From contig NZ_JADPJI010000005.1 in the NCBI RefSeq assembly GCF_023073355.1, positions 1,860,001 to 1,924,000 on the forward strand: a stretch of DNA of 64,000 nt. Direction: 5' to 3'. A program made the position numbers and the translations under genes. Below, one piece after another: positions 16,649-24,136 of the stretch. This stretch comes from Bradyrhizobium sp. 199. GTDB taxonomy: Bacteria > Pseudomonadota > Alphaproteobacteria > Rhizobiales > Xanthobacteraceae. Below the pieces are notes generated by a model, which was not told the origin of the DNA, did no database searches, and saw only the letters and a list, made by a program, of their open reading frames with translations. Within the stretch, counting starts at the first letter, position 1. Each line of letters starts with the position of its first letter.

Positions 16649-17071
16649 TCAGCCTACGATCTCGTTGCCCGAGAAGAACTGCGCGATCTCGATCGCGGCG
16701 GTCTCCGGCGCATCCGAGCCGTGCGCGGAATTCTCGCCGATCGACTTGGCGTAGAGCTTGCGGATGGTGCCGTCGGCCGCCTTGGACGGATCGGTCGCGC
16801 CCATCACGTCGCGATACTTGGCGACGGCGTTCTCGCCTTCCAGCACCTGGACTACCACGGGGCCAGAGGTCATGAATTCCACGAGCTCGCCGAAGAACGG
16901 CCGCGCCTTGTGGACCGAGTAGAAGGTCTCGGCTTGTTCCTTGGTCATGCGGATGCGCTTCTGCGCGACAATGCGCAGGCCCGCCTTTTCGATCACGGCG
17001 TTGACGGCGCCGGTTAGGTTACGCGCGGTCGCGTCGGGCTTGATGATCGAGAAAGTGCGTTCGATGGCCAT
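16649..17071 (-). CDS. ndk: Nucleoside diphosphate kinase
   Basis: A 140-residue Ndk that balances NTP and dNTP pools through a phosphohistidine intermediate. Conserved elements are [15 protein letters not shown] at the N-terminus, the [15 protein letters not shown] helix-loop, [16 protein letters not shown] (nucleotide base/Arg contacts) and [16 protein letters not shown], where the histidine is the phosphorylation site. Length is standard. Transcribed leftward with TerC downstream after 45 bases, possibly co-transcribed. Confidence 0.96.
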   Translation of the reverse strand: MAIERTFSIIKPDATARNLTGAVNAVIEKAGLRIVAQKRIRMTKEQAETFYSVHKARPFFGELVEFMTSGPVVVQVLEGENAVAKYRDVMGATDPSKAADGTIRKLYAKSIGENSAHGSDAPETAAIEIAQFFSGNEIVG

Positions 17072-17253
17072 AATCTTGTCCTTGGGAAGAAGGCGGTGGT
17101 TGTCGGGTTGCGGGGCTTATATCGGCGCCTTTGCGATCCGGCAAGCGACGGCCGGGATGAGGTCACAGGGACTACGCCGCAGGACACGGCCTGGCAATTT
17201 CAGCATGGATTACGACAATTTCACCCAGATGAACCCAATCTGAAGCCTCCATT

Positions 17254-17323
17254 CAGGCTTTGGTTCAGTCCGCCGGCTTAAGCTGCTTCCATCGAAACCA
17301 AAGCCTGACGATCAGGCGGACTG
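17254..17323. other. Interleaved inverted repeats (A-B-A'-B' order)
   Basis: CAGGCTTTGGTT (17254-17265) pairs with AACCAAAGCCTG (17296-17307), and CAGTCCGCC (17266-17274) pairs with GGCGGACTG (17315-17323). All four arms are perfect and the pairs are interleaved, the order needed for a pseudoknot. It occupies much of the 313-base gap between ndk and the small exported protein at 17385, ending 61 bases before that gene's start. The remainder of the gap shows only the ndk promoter region. Confidence 0.5.
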
Positions 17324-17384
17324 TTTCGGCGGCCTTTCCATCGACGCGGATTGCCCCCGCGCCGGCAGTTTTGAGGAGATCACC

Positions 17385-17645
17385 ATGTTGAGGAAACTTT
17401 CGCTTGCCGCTGTCGCCGCGGTTGCGCTCGGTGCCGCGCTGGCGCCGACCTCGGCTTCCGCCCATTGGCATGGCGGCGGCCCGGGCTGGCATGGCGGCGG
17501 CGGTGGCTGGCACCACGGCGGCCGCGGCTGGGGAGGACCGCGCTTCTATGCCCCCGTCTCCTACGGTTATGGCGGCTGCTATGTGCGCCGGCTGGTCCCG
17601 ACCCCCTGGGGACCCCGCTGGCGGCTGATCAACCGCTGCTACTGA
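17385..17645 (+). CDS. Small exported Gly/His/Trp-rich protein
   Basis: An 86-residue protein with a clear Sec signal peptide (MLRKLSLAAVAAVALGAALA, cleavage near SASA-HW), leaving a mature chain of about 58 residues made of HWHGGGPGWHGGGGGWHHGG-type repeats followed by a tyrosine-rich end and CYVRRLVPTPWGPRWRLINR with two cysteines. The 'VRRLVPTPWGPRWR.INRC' ending is shared, as I recall, with many small secreted proteins of Bradyrhizobium and Rhodopseudomonas; function unknown. The His-rich repeats could bind metal. Its RBS is GAGGAG, and a strong terminator follows. Confidence 0.75.
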   Translation: MLRKLSLAAVAAVALGAALAPTSASAHWHGGGPGWHGGGGGWHHGGRGWGGPRFYAPVSYGYGGCYVRRLVPTPWGPRWRLINRCY

Positions 17646-17705
17646 GCCCGACAGCACCTTCCTAAAGCCCGAGAGGTATCTGCGCCCCACAGGTACCTTC
17701 CAAGA

Positions 17706-17736
17706 GGAGCCCCGGCGATCCCCCCGCCGGGGCTCC
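17706..17736 (+). terminator. Strong stem-loop after the small exported protein
   Basis: Perfect 12-bp stem (GGAGCCCCGGCG / CGCCGGGGCTCC) with a 7-base loop, followed by ACATTTT, 60 bases after the stop codon of the 17385 gene. Confidence 0.8.
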
Positions 17737-17869
17737 ACATTTTGCGCGGACATCGCCGGATCCATACAATTTTGACGAGAATGCCGGCGATCGCCCAGGA
17801 GTGGCGAAACTATTTTGGGGGTCAATGACTTGGTACCGTGAATTTACTTTGAACACACGGAACCGCGCG

Positions 17870-18043
17870 ATGGCTGGGCCTTTTGCCAATGACAGCGAAC
17901 AGATCGACCGGCGCACCAGCCGCACGATTTGCGATGCCGTGGGCGAACGGCTCCAGCAGAACCTGCGGCCCGAGCCCCGTCTGCCGATGCACCTCGAGCA
18001 GCTCCTGAACGAGTTGAGACAGCGCGACTGCGACACGCACTGA
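17870..18043 (+). CDS. Small conserved-looking protein (57 aa), hypothetical
   Basis: Frame beginning MAGPFANDSEQIDRRTSRTI, with GERLQQNLRPEPRLPMHLEQ and LLNELRQRDC further on. It is soluble, charged and largely helical, with no signal peptide. An in-frame ATG at 17825 would add 15 residues of unlikely sequence, so the later start is preferred; GGAA lies about 10 bases upstream. I recall similar 'R.SR.IC.AVGERLQQNLRPE' proteins in Bradyrhizobium, often annotated as hypothetical. It lies 55 bases upstream of the ABC-F gene on the same strand. Function unknown. Confidence 0.6.
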   Translation: MAGPFANDSEQIDRRTSRTICDAVGERLQQNLRPEPRLPMHLEQLLNELRQRDCDTH

Positions 18044-18098
18044 GCAGCGGGCCGGAAAAACGGGTTGCGTTTGACCCCGCCTGCGGTGACAAGGCCGC

Positions 18099-19961
18099 AT
18101 GCTTGCTATCACCGACCTCTCCATCCGCCTCGCCGGACGCCTTCTGATTGACCAGAGTTCCGTGCAGATCACGCCCGGATCTCGAGTCGGCATGGTCGGA
18201 CGCAACGGCACCGGCAAGTCGACGCTGTTCAAGGTGATCCGCGGTGAGCTCGCGGCCGAGCACGGCTCGGTGACTTTGCCGCCGCGCTGGCGCGTCGGCA
18301 GCCTGGCACAGGAAGCCCCGAACGGACCCGAGAGCCTGATCAACGTCGTGCTCAAGGCCGATCTCGAGCGCGACGCGCTGCTCACTGAAGCCGAGAGCGC
18401 GACCGACCCGCACCGGATCGCCGAGATCCAGACCCGCCTCGTCGACATCGACGCGCATTCGGCGCCGAGCCGTGCCGCCGCGATCCTCTCCGGCCTCGGC
18501 TTCTCCGCCGCCGACCAGCTCCGCCCCTGCGCCGAATTCTCCGGCGGCTGGCGCATGCGCGTCGCGCTCGCCGCGACGCTGTTCGCGGCCCCGGACCTTC
18601 TGTTGCTCGACGAGCCCACCAACTATCTCGACCTCGAGGGCACGCTGTGGCTGGAGGATCATCTCGCGCATTATCCCCGCACGGTGATCGTGATCAGTCA
18701 CGACCGCGACCTCTTGGAGAGTTCGGTCGACCAGATCCTGCATCTGGAGCGCGGCAAGCTCACGCTCTACAAGGGCACCTACTCATCGTTCGAGGAGCAG
18801 CGCGCCATGCGCGAGCTGCTCGACGCCAAGCAGGTCAAGCGCCAGGAAGCCGAACGCGCCCGCCTCCAAGCCTTCGTCGACCGCTTCAAGGCCAAGGCCT
18901 CGAAAGCGCGGCAGGCACAGTCTCGCGTCAAGATGCTGGAGCGGCTGAAGCCGATCACGGCGCTGGTCACCCAGGACGTGCGCGAGATCAGCTTCCCGGC
19001 GCCGGAGAAGATCCTGTCGCCACCGATCATCGCGGTGGACAACGCCGCGGTCGGCTACGATCCCGCCAGCCCGGTGCTGAGCCGCGTCACGTTGCGAATC
19101 GACAACGACGACCGCATCGCGCTTCTCGGCGCCAACGGCAACGGCAAGTCGACCCTCGTCAAACTGCTCGCCGGACGGCTGGCGCCGTTCTCGGGAAAAG
19201 TGACCCGCGCGGACAAACTGTCGATCGCCTATTTCGCGCAGCACCAGCTCGACGAGCTCAACGAGGACGCCTCCGCCTACGACCATGTCCGCAAACTGAT
19301 GGGCGAGGCACCCGAGGCAAAAGTGCGGGCGCGCGCGGGCGCGATCGGCTTCTCCGGCAAGGCCGCCGACACCAAGGTCGGCAAATTGTCGGGCGGCGAG
19401 AAGGCGCGGCTGCTCCTGGGCCTGGCTACCTTCTTCGGCCCGAACATGATCATCCTGGACGAGCCGACCAACCATCTCGACATCGACAGCCGCGCCGCGC
19501 TTGCAGAGGCGATCAACGAGTTTCCCGGCGCCGTCATCATGGTCTCGCATGACCGCTATCTGATCGAGGCCTGCGCGGACCAACTCTGGATCGTCGCCGA
19601 TCGCGCCGTCACCAATTACGACGGCGACCTCGACGAATACCGCCGCCTGGTGCTGTCCGCCCGTAACGGCGAGCCCGCCCCGCGTGAGCGCAGCGCGGCC
19701 AGCGAAAAGCCGCAGCGCGCGCGGTCGGACAATCGCGGCTCGTTGAAGAAGCGCATCGCCGATGCCGAAGCCGAGATCGCCCGAGTCGGCCAGATCATCA
19801 GCAAGATCGACACCGCCCTCGCCCTGCCCGACATTTTTACGCGTGATCCCAAGCAGGCCGCGCAGCTGTCAAAGGCGCGCGCGAATGCGGCTGACGCATT
19901 GGCGCGCGCGGAGGAGCAGTGGCTCGAGGCCAGCACCCAGTTTGACGAGGCAGCCGGCTGA
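18099..19961 (+). CDS. ABC-F family ATPase
   Basis: A 620-residue protein with two ABC ATPase domains and no membrane segments, the ABC-F architecture. Walker A motifs are GRNGTGKST (about 34-42) and GANGNGKST (about 345); signature motifs are FSGGWRMRVALA and LSGGEKARLLLGL; Walker B segments are LLLDEPTNYLD and IILDEPTNHLD. A charged linker with RQEAERARLQAFVDRF and KASKARQAQSR sits between the domains. The C-terminal 100 residues form an Uup-like coiled coil. ABC-F proteins act on the ribosome (translation quality control or antibiotic protection) or, for Uup, DNA-related processes; the exact role here is unknown. Confidence 0.9.
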   Translation: MLAITDLSIRLAGRLLIDQSSVQITPGSRVGMVGRNGTGKSTLFKVIRGELAAEHGSVTLPPRWRVGSLAQEAPNGPESLINVVLKADLERDALLTEAESATDPHRIAEIQTRLVDIDAHSAPSRAAAILSGLGFSAADQLRPCAEFSGGWRMRVALAATLFAAPDLLLLDEPTNYLDLEGTLWLEDHLAHYPRTVIVISHDRDLLESSVDQILHLERGKLTLYKGTYSSFEEQRAMRELLDAKQVKRQEAERARLQAFVDRFKAKASKARQAQSRVKMLERLKPITALVTQDVREISFPAPEKILSPPIIAVDNAAVGYDPASPVLSRVTLRIDNDDRIALLGANGNGKSTLVKLLAGRLAPFSGKVTRADKLSIAYFAQHQLDELNEDASAYDHVRKLMGEAPEAKVRARAGAIGFSGKAADTKVGKLSGGEKARLLLGLATFFGPNMIILDEPTNHLDIDSRAALAEAINEFPGAVIMVSHDRYLIEACADQLWIVADRAVTNYDGDLDEYRRLVLSARNGEPAPRERSAASEKPQRARSDNRGSLKKRIADAEAEIARVGQIISKIDTALALPDIFTRDPKQAAQLSKARANAADALARAEEQWLEASTQFDEAAG

Positions 19962-20068
19962 GCTCTCGATCAAATTCGGAAAAACAACCCCATGCACAGT
20001 ACCGGTGTTCCAACACCTCCACCTAAGCACTTGAAGTAGCTGCCCTGCATCCTCCGAGCTGACATCGC

Positions 20069-20091
20069 CCGGCGCGGCAGTTGCGCGCCGG
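20069..20091 (-). terminator. GC-rich hairpin after the Bug-family gene
   Basis: Perfect 8-bp arms CCGGCGCG and CGCGCCGG with a 7-base loop, six bases beyond the stop of the leftward 20098 gene and about 107 bases beyond the ABC-F stop. It probably ends one or both transcripts; no clear U-run. Confidence 0.55.
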
Positions 20092-20097
20092 AACGAC

Positions 20098-21063
20098 TCA
20101 ATCCGCAAACTGCCCGGCCGCCTTGATGATCGGCGCCCAGCGATCGATTTCACTCGCCAGCATCGTGCCCAGCGCCTCGGGCGTCGCCTTGTCCTGCGGG
20201 ACGGGCTCGGTGTTGATATCGTTGAAGCGCGCGATCAGCGTCGGATCCTTCAGCGCCGCCTGGAGCGCCGCGGTCAGCTTCTGAATGATCGCCGGCGGCG
20301 TGCCTTTGGGGGCATAGATGCCGTGCCAGACGCCGAGCTCGAATCCTTTCAGGCCGGCTTCGTCGGCCGTCGGCAGATCGGGCAGGCTCTTCAGCCGCTC
20401 CTTGGTGGTGACCGCATAGGCCTTGACCTGCTTGGCCGCGATCGGCCCCGTGGTGTTCGTCGCTTGGTCGCAGGTCAGATCGATCTGCTTGCCGAGCAGA
20501 TCGTTCATGATCGGGCCGTTGCCCTTGTAGGGCACCGTGGTGAGCTGCTTCTGGATCGCCGTCATAAACAGCATGCCGCAGAGATGCGATGCCGCACCTA
20601 ACCCGGCATTGGCGTAGGTCAGCTTGTCACCCTGCTGCTGGGCGTAGGCGACCAGATCCTTCAGCGTGTCGGCCGGGAAATCCGGACGCGCGATGATGGT
20701 CATCGGCGCATTGGTCACAAGCCCGATCGGCGCAAAAGCCGTCTTCGTGTCATAGCTCAAATTGCGATACAGCGTCGCGGCGGTCGAGATGCCGACATGA
20801 TGGATCAGCAGCGTGTAGCCGTCGCCCTGGGCGCGCGCGGCGCGGGTCGTGCCGATGGTGCCGCCTGCACCCGTCGCGTTCTCGACGACGACCTGCTGTC
20901 CCAGGGATTTCGCCATGCCGGCCGCGGTCAGGCGCGCGATGGTATCGGTCGGCCCGCCTGCGGCGAACGGCACCAGCATGGTGATGGGCCTCGTCGGGTA
21001 ATCCTGGGCAACGGCCGCACCGAGCGGCAGAAACAGAACCGATACGAGGGCAATGAACCGCAT
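20098..21063 (-). CDS. Bug/TctC-family periplasmic solute-binding protein
   Basis: A 321-residue exported binding protein. The signal peptide is MRFIALVSVLFLPLGAAVAQ, followed by the Bug hallmark DYPTRPITMLVPFAAGGPTD with the carboxylate-gripping loop. Further landmarks are GGTIGTTRAARAQGDGYTLL, FAPIGLVTNAPM and DLPTADEAGLKGFELGVWHG. Bug proteins capture carboxylates (TctC binds citrate; others bind amino acids or nicotinate). No TctA/TctB membrane genes are adjacent, so this is an orphan receptor as is common in the family, and the ligand cannot be predicted. Confidence 0.9.
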   Translation of the reverse strand: MRFIALVSVLFLPLGAAVAQDYPTRPITMLVPFAAGGPTDTIARLTAAGMAKSLGQQVVVENATGAGGTIGTTRAARAQGDGYTLLIHHVGISTAATLYRNLSYDTKTAFAPIGLVTNAPMTIIARPDFPADTLKDLVAYAQQQGDKLTYANAGLGAASHLCGMLFMTAIQKQLTTVPYKGNGPIMNDLLGKQIDLTCDQATNTTGPIAAKQVKAYAVTTKERLKSLPDLPTADEAGLKGFELGVWHGIYAPKGTPPAIIQKLTAALQAALKDPTLIARFNDINTEPVPQDKATPEALGTMLASEIDRWAPIIKAAGQFAD

Positions 21064-21228
21064 AGTTTCCTCCAGTTTTTTGTAACTCCATATGAGCGCA
21101 TTCCGGGCCGCGCGGCCATCACGAAAGTGACGTCAACGGAAGTGTTGCGCGAGCTCTAACTGGCGCGATCCGTACAATTCAGAGGGAAGTCAGCCGCATG
21201 GCCTCAATATGCGTGACGGAGTTATTAC

Positions 21229-21307
21229 CACGACGCGCGCTATCCGAAGTGCTGCTCAAGGCCATTTTGTGCACTGTCACCGTAATCCAACACACCGTAA
21301 TCCAACA
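21229..21307. repeat. Degenerate second copy of the MITE-like element plus 15-bp tandem repeat
   Basis: From 21229 to 21285 the sequence matches the right half of the 22593-22681 element on the opposite orientation with only a few changes (shared CACGACGCGC and GTGCACTGTCACCGTAA ends). The left end is not recognisable. Immediately after comes a perfect tandem duplication of the 15-mer CACCGTAATCCAACA (21278-21292 and 21293-21307), which begins inside the terminal repeat. Apart from this, the 474-base gap (21064-21537) shows no gene; it is richer in A+T than the surroundings. Confidence 0.65.
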
Positions 21308-21537
21308 GCGCCGGTGTCAATCATCGGAGTTGGATAGTGGCGCAAGCCCTCGTTAAACACGAACTCCGGAGTGAGTCTCCGATCCCTCCATTACCCAATC
21401 CATCATTCAACTTTCCAACATAGGATATTGAGTTGTAGTAATGAGGCCCTGACCACCACGACGATGATTGCGGGACATCAGCCATATCTTCAACTCCAAT
21501 TGAATTTTAGCTTGAGCTCGGGCTTACACGTTTTTGG

Positions 21538-22026
21538 CTAGTTGATGTCGAAGCGCTTGATTAGTACCTGCGAAAGCCAGAAACCGAGAAAATTGCTGGC
21601 CGTACCTACCGCAAGATCGAATATAAGGGACGCGTATCCTGCCAGCGTAATATGGCCCCCTTCAGATAGGAGGGCGCCACCAAATCTGGTCGCATGATTT
21701 CTTTCGATTGATAGAAGCGACCAGAGCTCTAAGCCACCGAACAAGAGAACGAGAACTGTATTAGCGAGCCAGAACGCCCGCCACCGTCGCCCCCGCGCAG
21801 CAAACCACGCGATAAACAGCGTTGGACAAAATATTAAGGTCGCAAATACCCCGGTGGCGAGAGCTTGCCCCCAATAGCCGAAGAAGAACCACGTCATCAA
21901 AAAGTAGGAAAGAAAGGCGCACAGAAACACCAGTGCCGTCTTAGCCACCGCGATATACTCCTCGATGATAGTGAACTGGGCAACAGACGCTTGTACCGTT
22001 AGATGACCGTCGACTGATGTTGCCAT
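21538..22026 (-). CDS. Four-helix membrane protein, hypothetical
   Basis: A 162-residue protein with four predicted transmembrane segments: ALVFLCAFLSYFLMTWFFFG, ALATGVFATLIFCPTLFIAW, AFWLANTVLVLLFGGLELW and LAGYASLIFDLAVGTASNFL. Short loops contain a basic patch (AARGRRWR). I do not recognise a family. Base composition is lower in GC than its neighbours and it lies alone in a decayed region between two copies of a mobile-type repeat, so it may be horizontally acquired. The frame is intact and codes a convincing membrane topology, but no ribosome-binding site stands out. Confidence 0.6.
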   Translation of the reverse strand: MATSVDGHLTVQASVAQFTIIEEYIAVAKTALVFLCAFLSYFLMTWFFFGYWGQALATGVFATLIFCPTLFIAWFAARGRRWRAFWLANTVLVLLFGGLELWSLLSIERNHATRFGGALLSEGGHITLAGYASLIFDLAVGTASNFLGFWLSQVLIKRFDIN

Positions 22027-22141
22027 TGCGCTCGATCCTACAGGTTTTGTTCACGCACAGCAGGAGATATGCTCCTCACTGCAAACAGCCGGGTCCGCTC
22101 TTCGGTGGCAAAATAGAACTCATCCCTCCCATCGAACACTT

Positions 22142-22588
22142 TCACAAAATCGGCTTCGCCGCCGCCACCTGCTCGCGCATCTCGCCTTCCGCACCGAACG
22201 GCGCGACCAGTTCGACGATGCGCAGGTTGGTCCCGCTCTTCCACTTCACCGCACTGAGCCGCTTCTCGCCCGCATCGATGCGCTTGGCGACGATGTCGTC
22301 CGCCATCGCCCACACCGCGACGCCGACCGGCTGCTCACCCTTGTAGACCACGGAATTGCTTCAGCAGGATGGCTGGCATCACCAACCATTCGAGATCGCC
22401 GATCGGGATCTGCTTGTGGCGCGGACTCTGCGTCATCAGCCAGGTGATCTCGCCAAGCAGCTGGGAAATGGTCTTCGGCGCGGGTTCGGCCGTGGATGCG
22501 GCGGCCGTGCCGCCGCGGTCAGATCCGCCATCGCTGCCTCGCCAAGTAGCGGCTGCTCCGCTTGTCTCGCAGCTCCCGTGTTGCCCAT
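22142..22588 (-). pseudogene. HlyC-type toxin-activating lysine acyltransferase, frameshifted
   Basis: Three pieces in two frames reconstruct one HlyC/RTX-activating acyltransferase. The start frame (from ATG 22588) reads MGNTGAARQAEQPLLGEAAM. The other frame then gives ISQLLGEITWLMTQSPRHKQ and IPIGDLEWLVMPAILLKQFR, where the His matches the catalytic His of HlyC. Back in the first frame come VVYKGEQPVGVAVWAMADD and LRIVELVAPFGAEGEMREQ. Frame changes fall near 22500 and 22355. A third frame continues plausible protein to 22038. The start codon lies four bases from the MITE-like element, which probably displaced the RBS. No RTX toxin gene is in the window. Confidence 0.7.
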
Positions 22589-22592
22589 CGCG

Positions 22593-22681
22593 GTTACGGT
22601 GACAGTGCACAAAATTGGCTTTGACCCAGCACTTCGGATAGTGCGCGTCGTGCTGCCAATTTAGTGCACTGTCACCGTAAC
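22593..22681. mobile_element. 89-bp MITE-like element with 27-bp terminal inverted repeats
   Basis: The ends are inverted repeats of 27 bases with a single mismatch (22593-22619 and 22655-22681), beginning GTTACGGTGACAGTGCAC on both strands. The core also pairs partly (AGCAC...GTGCT), so the whole element can fold into one hairpin. It encodes nothing. No clear target duplication is visible. A related, damaged copy lies at 21229-21285, which shows the sequence is repeated. Confidence 0.75.
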
Positions 22682-22693
22682 ACGTAACCCGAG

Positions 22694-23010
22694 GTGCCGC
22701 CCGAAGACTGGAAAAAACTCGAGCAAACGATCCGGCGCGACGAAAAGACCCGGGATGGACGCATCATGTGGCGCAGCATAGGCCTGTGCAACGATGCCGG
22801 CGTCAGCGTGGGCGACGAGCCATGGCTCGCTCGCCTTCATCCGCCTCGTGCGGATGGAGGCATGACCCTCAGCATCTACTCTCTAACGCCGGCCTCGGAC
22901 TGGAATCCGCTCGCTCGCCATTTACTCGGCGAGATCGACAAGATTTGGCCCGAGAGAACCATATTCCGGGGGACCGAGCGGTCAGATTCTATCGTTCGAG
23001 GATGCAATGA
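22694..23010 (+). pseudogene. Unrecognised coding remnant
   Basis: From a GTG at 22694 the frame reads like real protein for about 100 codons (PPEDWKKLEQTIRRDEK, RIMWRSIGLCNDAGVSVGD, GGMTLSIYSLTPASDWN, LARHLLGEIDKIWPERTIFR) and then passes, without a stop, into the antisense of the lipoprotein gene at 23033. I take it as the 5' part of a gene whose 3' end has been lost. No family recognised. It fills the 343-base gap between the MITE-like element and the lipoprotein gene. Confidence 0.3.
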
Positions 23011-23032
23011 AGGGACGGCCGTAGCCGTCGCC

Positions 23033-23551
23033 TTACGCGTGCTTCTTCTTCGGCTTGGTCGCCTTCGGCATCGGTTGCGGCTCGGGATTGCCCTCGATCG
23101 AGGACAGGCGGCCTGCGGCGAACGTATAGATGCCCGCGCGCGGGCCGGTGCTCCAGGTCACCACGGCGACGCGCCGGCCGGCAGCATCGTTGGAGATATT
23201 GACATTCGAGGGCGCGCCGATGCCGCGCACCACGTCGCATTCGGTGTGACCGAGCGCGACCGTGCCGCCCATCGGCGCCGTCGTCGACGCGTTGGCATCG
23301 GCCGGCCCGGGAGGCGGCGTCATGCCGGGACAGGCACCGTCGGCGCTGACGAGATCCTCAGCTCTCACCGGCTTGTCGGGGGTGAGCGGCGGCGCCTCAA
23401 TCGAGATGTTCTTGATGAAGAGGCGGCCGGGTTTCTGGAACCACTCGGCGTCCTTCGACAGCAGATCGGTCCCGCCCGAACAGCCCGCGACCAGCGGTGC
23501 TACGGCAGCCAACGCAACTATGAGCGACCTGGGAAGCTTTTGATGTCGCAC
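23033..23551 (-). CDS. Predicted lipoprotein, BamE/SmpA-like
   Basis: A 172-residue protein with a lipoprotein signal (RSLIVALAAVAPLVAGC; lipobox LVAGC) so the mature chain starts at a lipidated cysteine. The middle (GHTECDVVRGIGAPSNVNIS, GRRVAVVTWSTGPRAGIYTF) resembles the small alpha/beta repeat of SmpA/OmlA (BamE-like) proteins, in which a 'G.t..dV...lG.P' helix is followed by beta strands. The C-terminus is Lys-rich (KATKPKKKHA). The placement in the outer membrane is inferred from the lipobox and fold. It is transcribed leftward, downstream of the holC-pepA pair but separated from it by 126 bases. Confidence 0.65.
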   Translation of the reverse strand: MRHQKLPRSLIVALAAVAPLVAGCSGGTDLLSKDAEWFQKPGRLFIKNISIEAPPLTPDKPVRAEDLVSADGACPGMTPPPGPADANASTTAPMGGTVALGHTECDVVRGIGAPSNVNISNDAAGRRVAVVTWSTGPRAGIYTFAAGRLSSIEGNPEPQPMPKATKPKKKHA

Positions 23552-23677
23552 GATAAACCAAATTCCCCGCGTGAAGGAGCAGCCCTAAGCGATTGTCCCA
23601 ACATCACTTTGCGGCACGAAGGTGACAAAAGCCAGCATCGCTCCAAAAGTGCAAATTATCATTAATTGCGATCGACG

Positions 23678-24130
23678 CTAATTCCGACGCTGCCACCGGC
23701 CCCGCTCGTCGGCCTGCCAATAGGTGACATCAAATCCGCGCGCCTTGCAATCCGTCCAGGTGCTGCGGGCGAGCGCGAGCGCATCGGGATCGTCGCCGTT
23801 GAACAGCAGAACCATGCGCGCATAGCCCTGCGCGTCCTGCGGCAACGTGGCATTGTCGACCAGGAAGCGGACGTGGGCGCCGTTGGGATTGCCCTCCTCG
23901 ATCGCCAGCACGATCGGCTGATCGGCGGCATCGTTCACGCGCCATGTCGCGTGCGGCAGGAATGAATCGTCGCGATAGGTCCATAAGTGCGCGTCGAGCG
24001 CGTCAGCCCGTTCTTCCGAGGTCGACTGCACCACGACGCGCCAGCCGCGCTCGAGCGATTTCTCGAGAAGCGGCGGCAACACGTTCTCCACCGTCATGTT
24101 TTGCAGATGATAGAACAGGACTTCAGTCAT
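23678..24130 (-). CDS. holC: DNA polymerase III, chi subunit
   Basis: A 150-residue HolC. The chi fold is recognisable from TEVLFYHLQNMTVENVLPPL and KSLERGWRVVVQSTSEERAD at the N-terminus, then HLWTYRDDSFLPHATW and PIVLAIEEGNPNGAHVRFLV. Chi links the clamp loader to single-strand binding protein during lagging-strand synthesis. It lies six bases after the pepA stop on the same strand; the pepA-holC order is conserved in alpha- and gammaproteobacteria. Confidence 0.92.
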   Translation of the reverse strand: MTEVLFYHLQNMTVENVLPPLLEKSLERGWRVVVQSTSEERADALDAHLWTYRDDSFLPHATWRVNDAADQPIVLAIEEGNPNGAHVRFLVDNATLPQDAQGYARMVLLFNGDDPDALALARSTWTDCKARGFDVTYWQADERGRWQRRN

Positions 24131-24136
24131 CTCGGG

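Noticed and set aside
22694..23665. 323-codon plus-strand frame taken as one gene
   Set aside because: Its second half is antisense to the lipoprotein gene; only the first 100 codons look like protein, so it is listed as a remnant.
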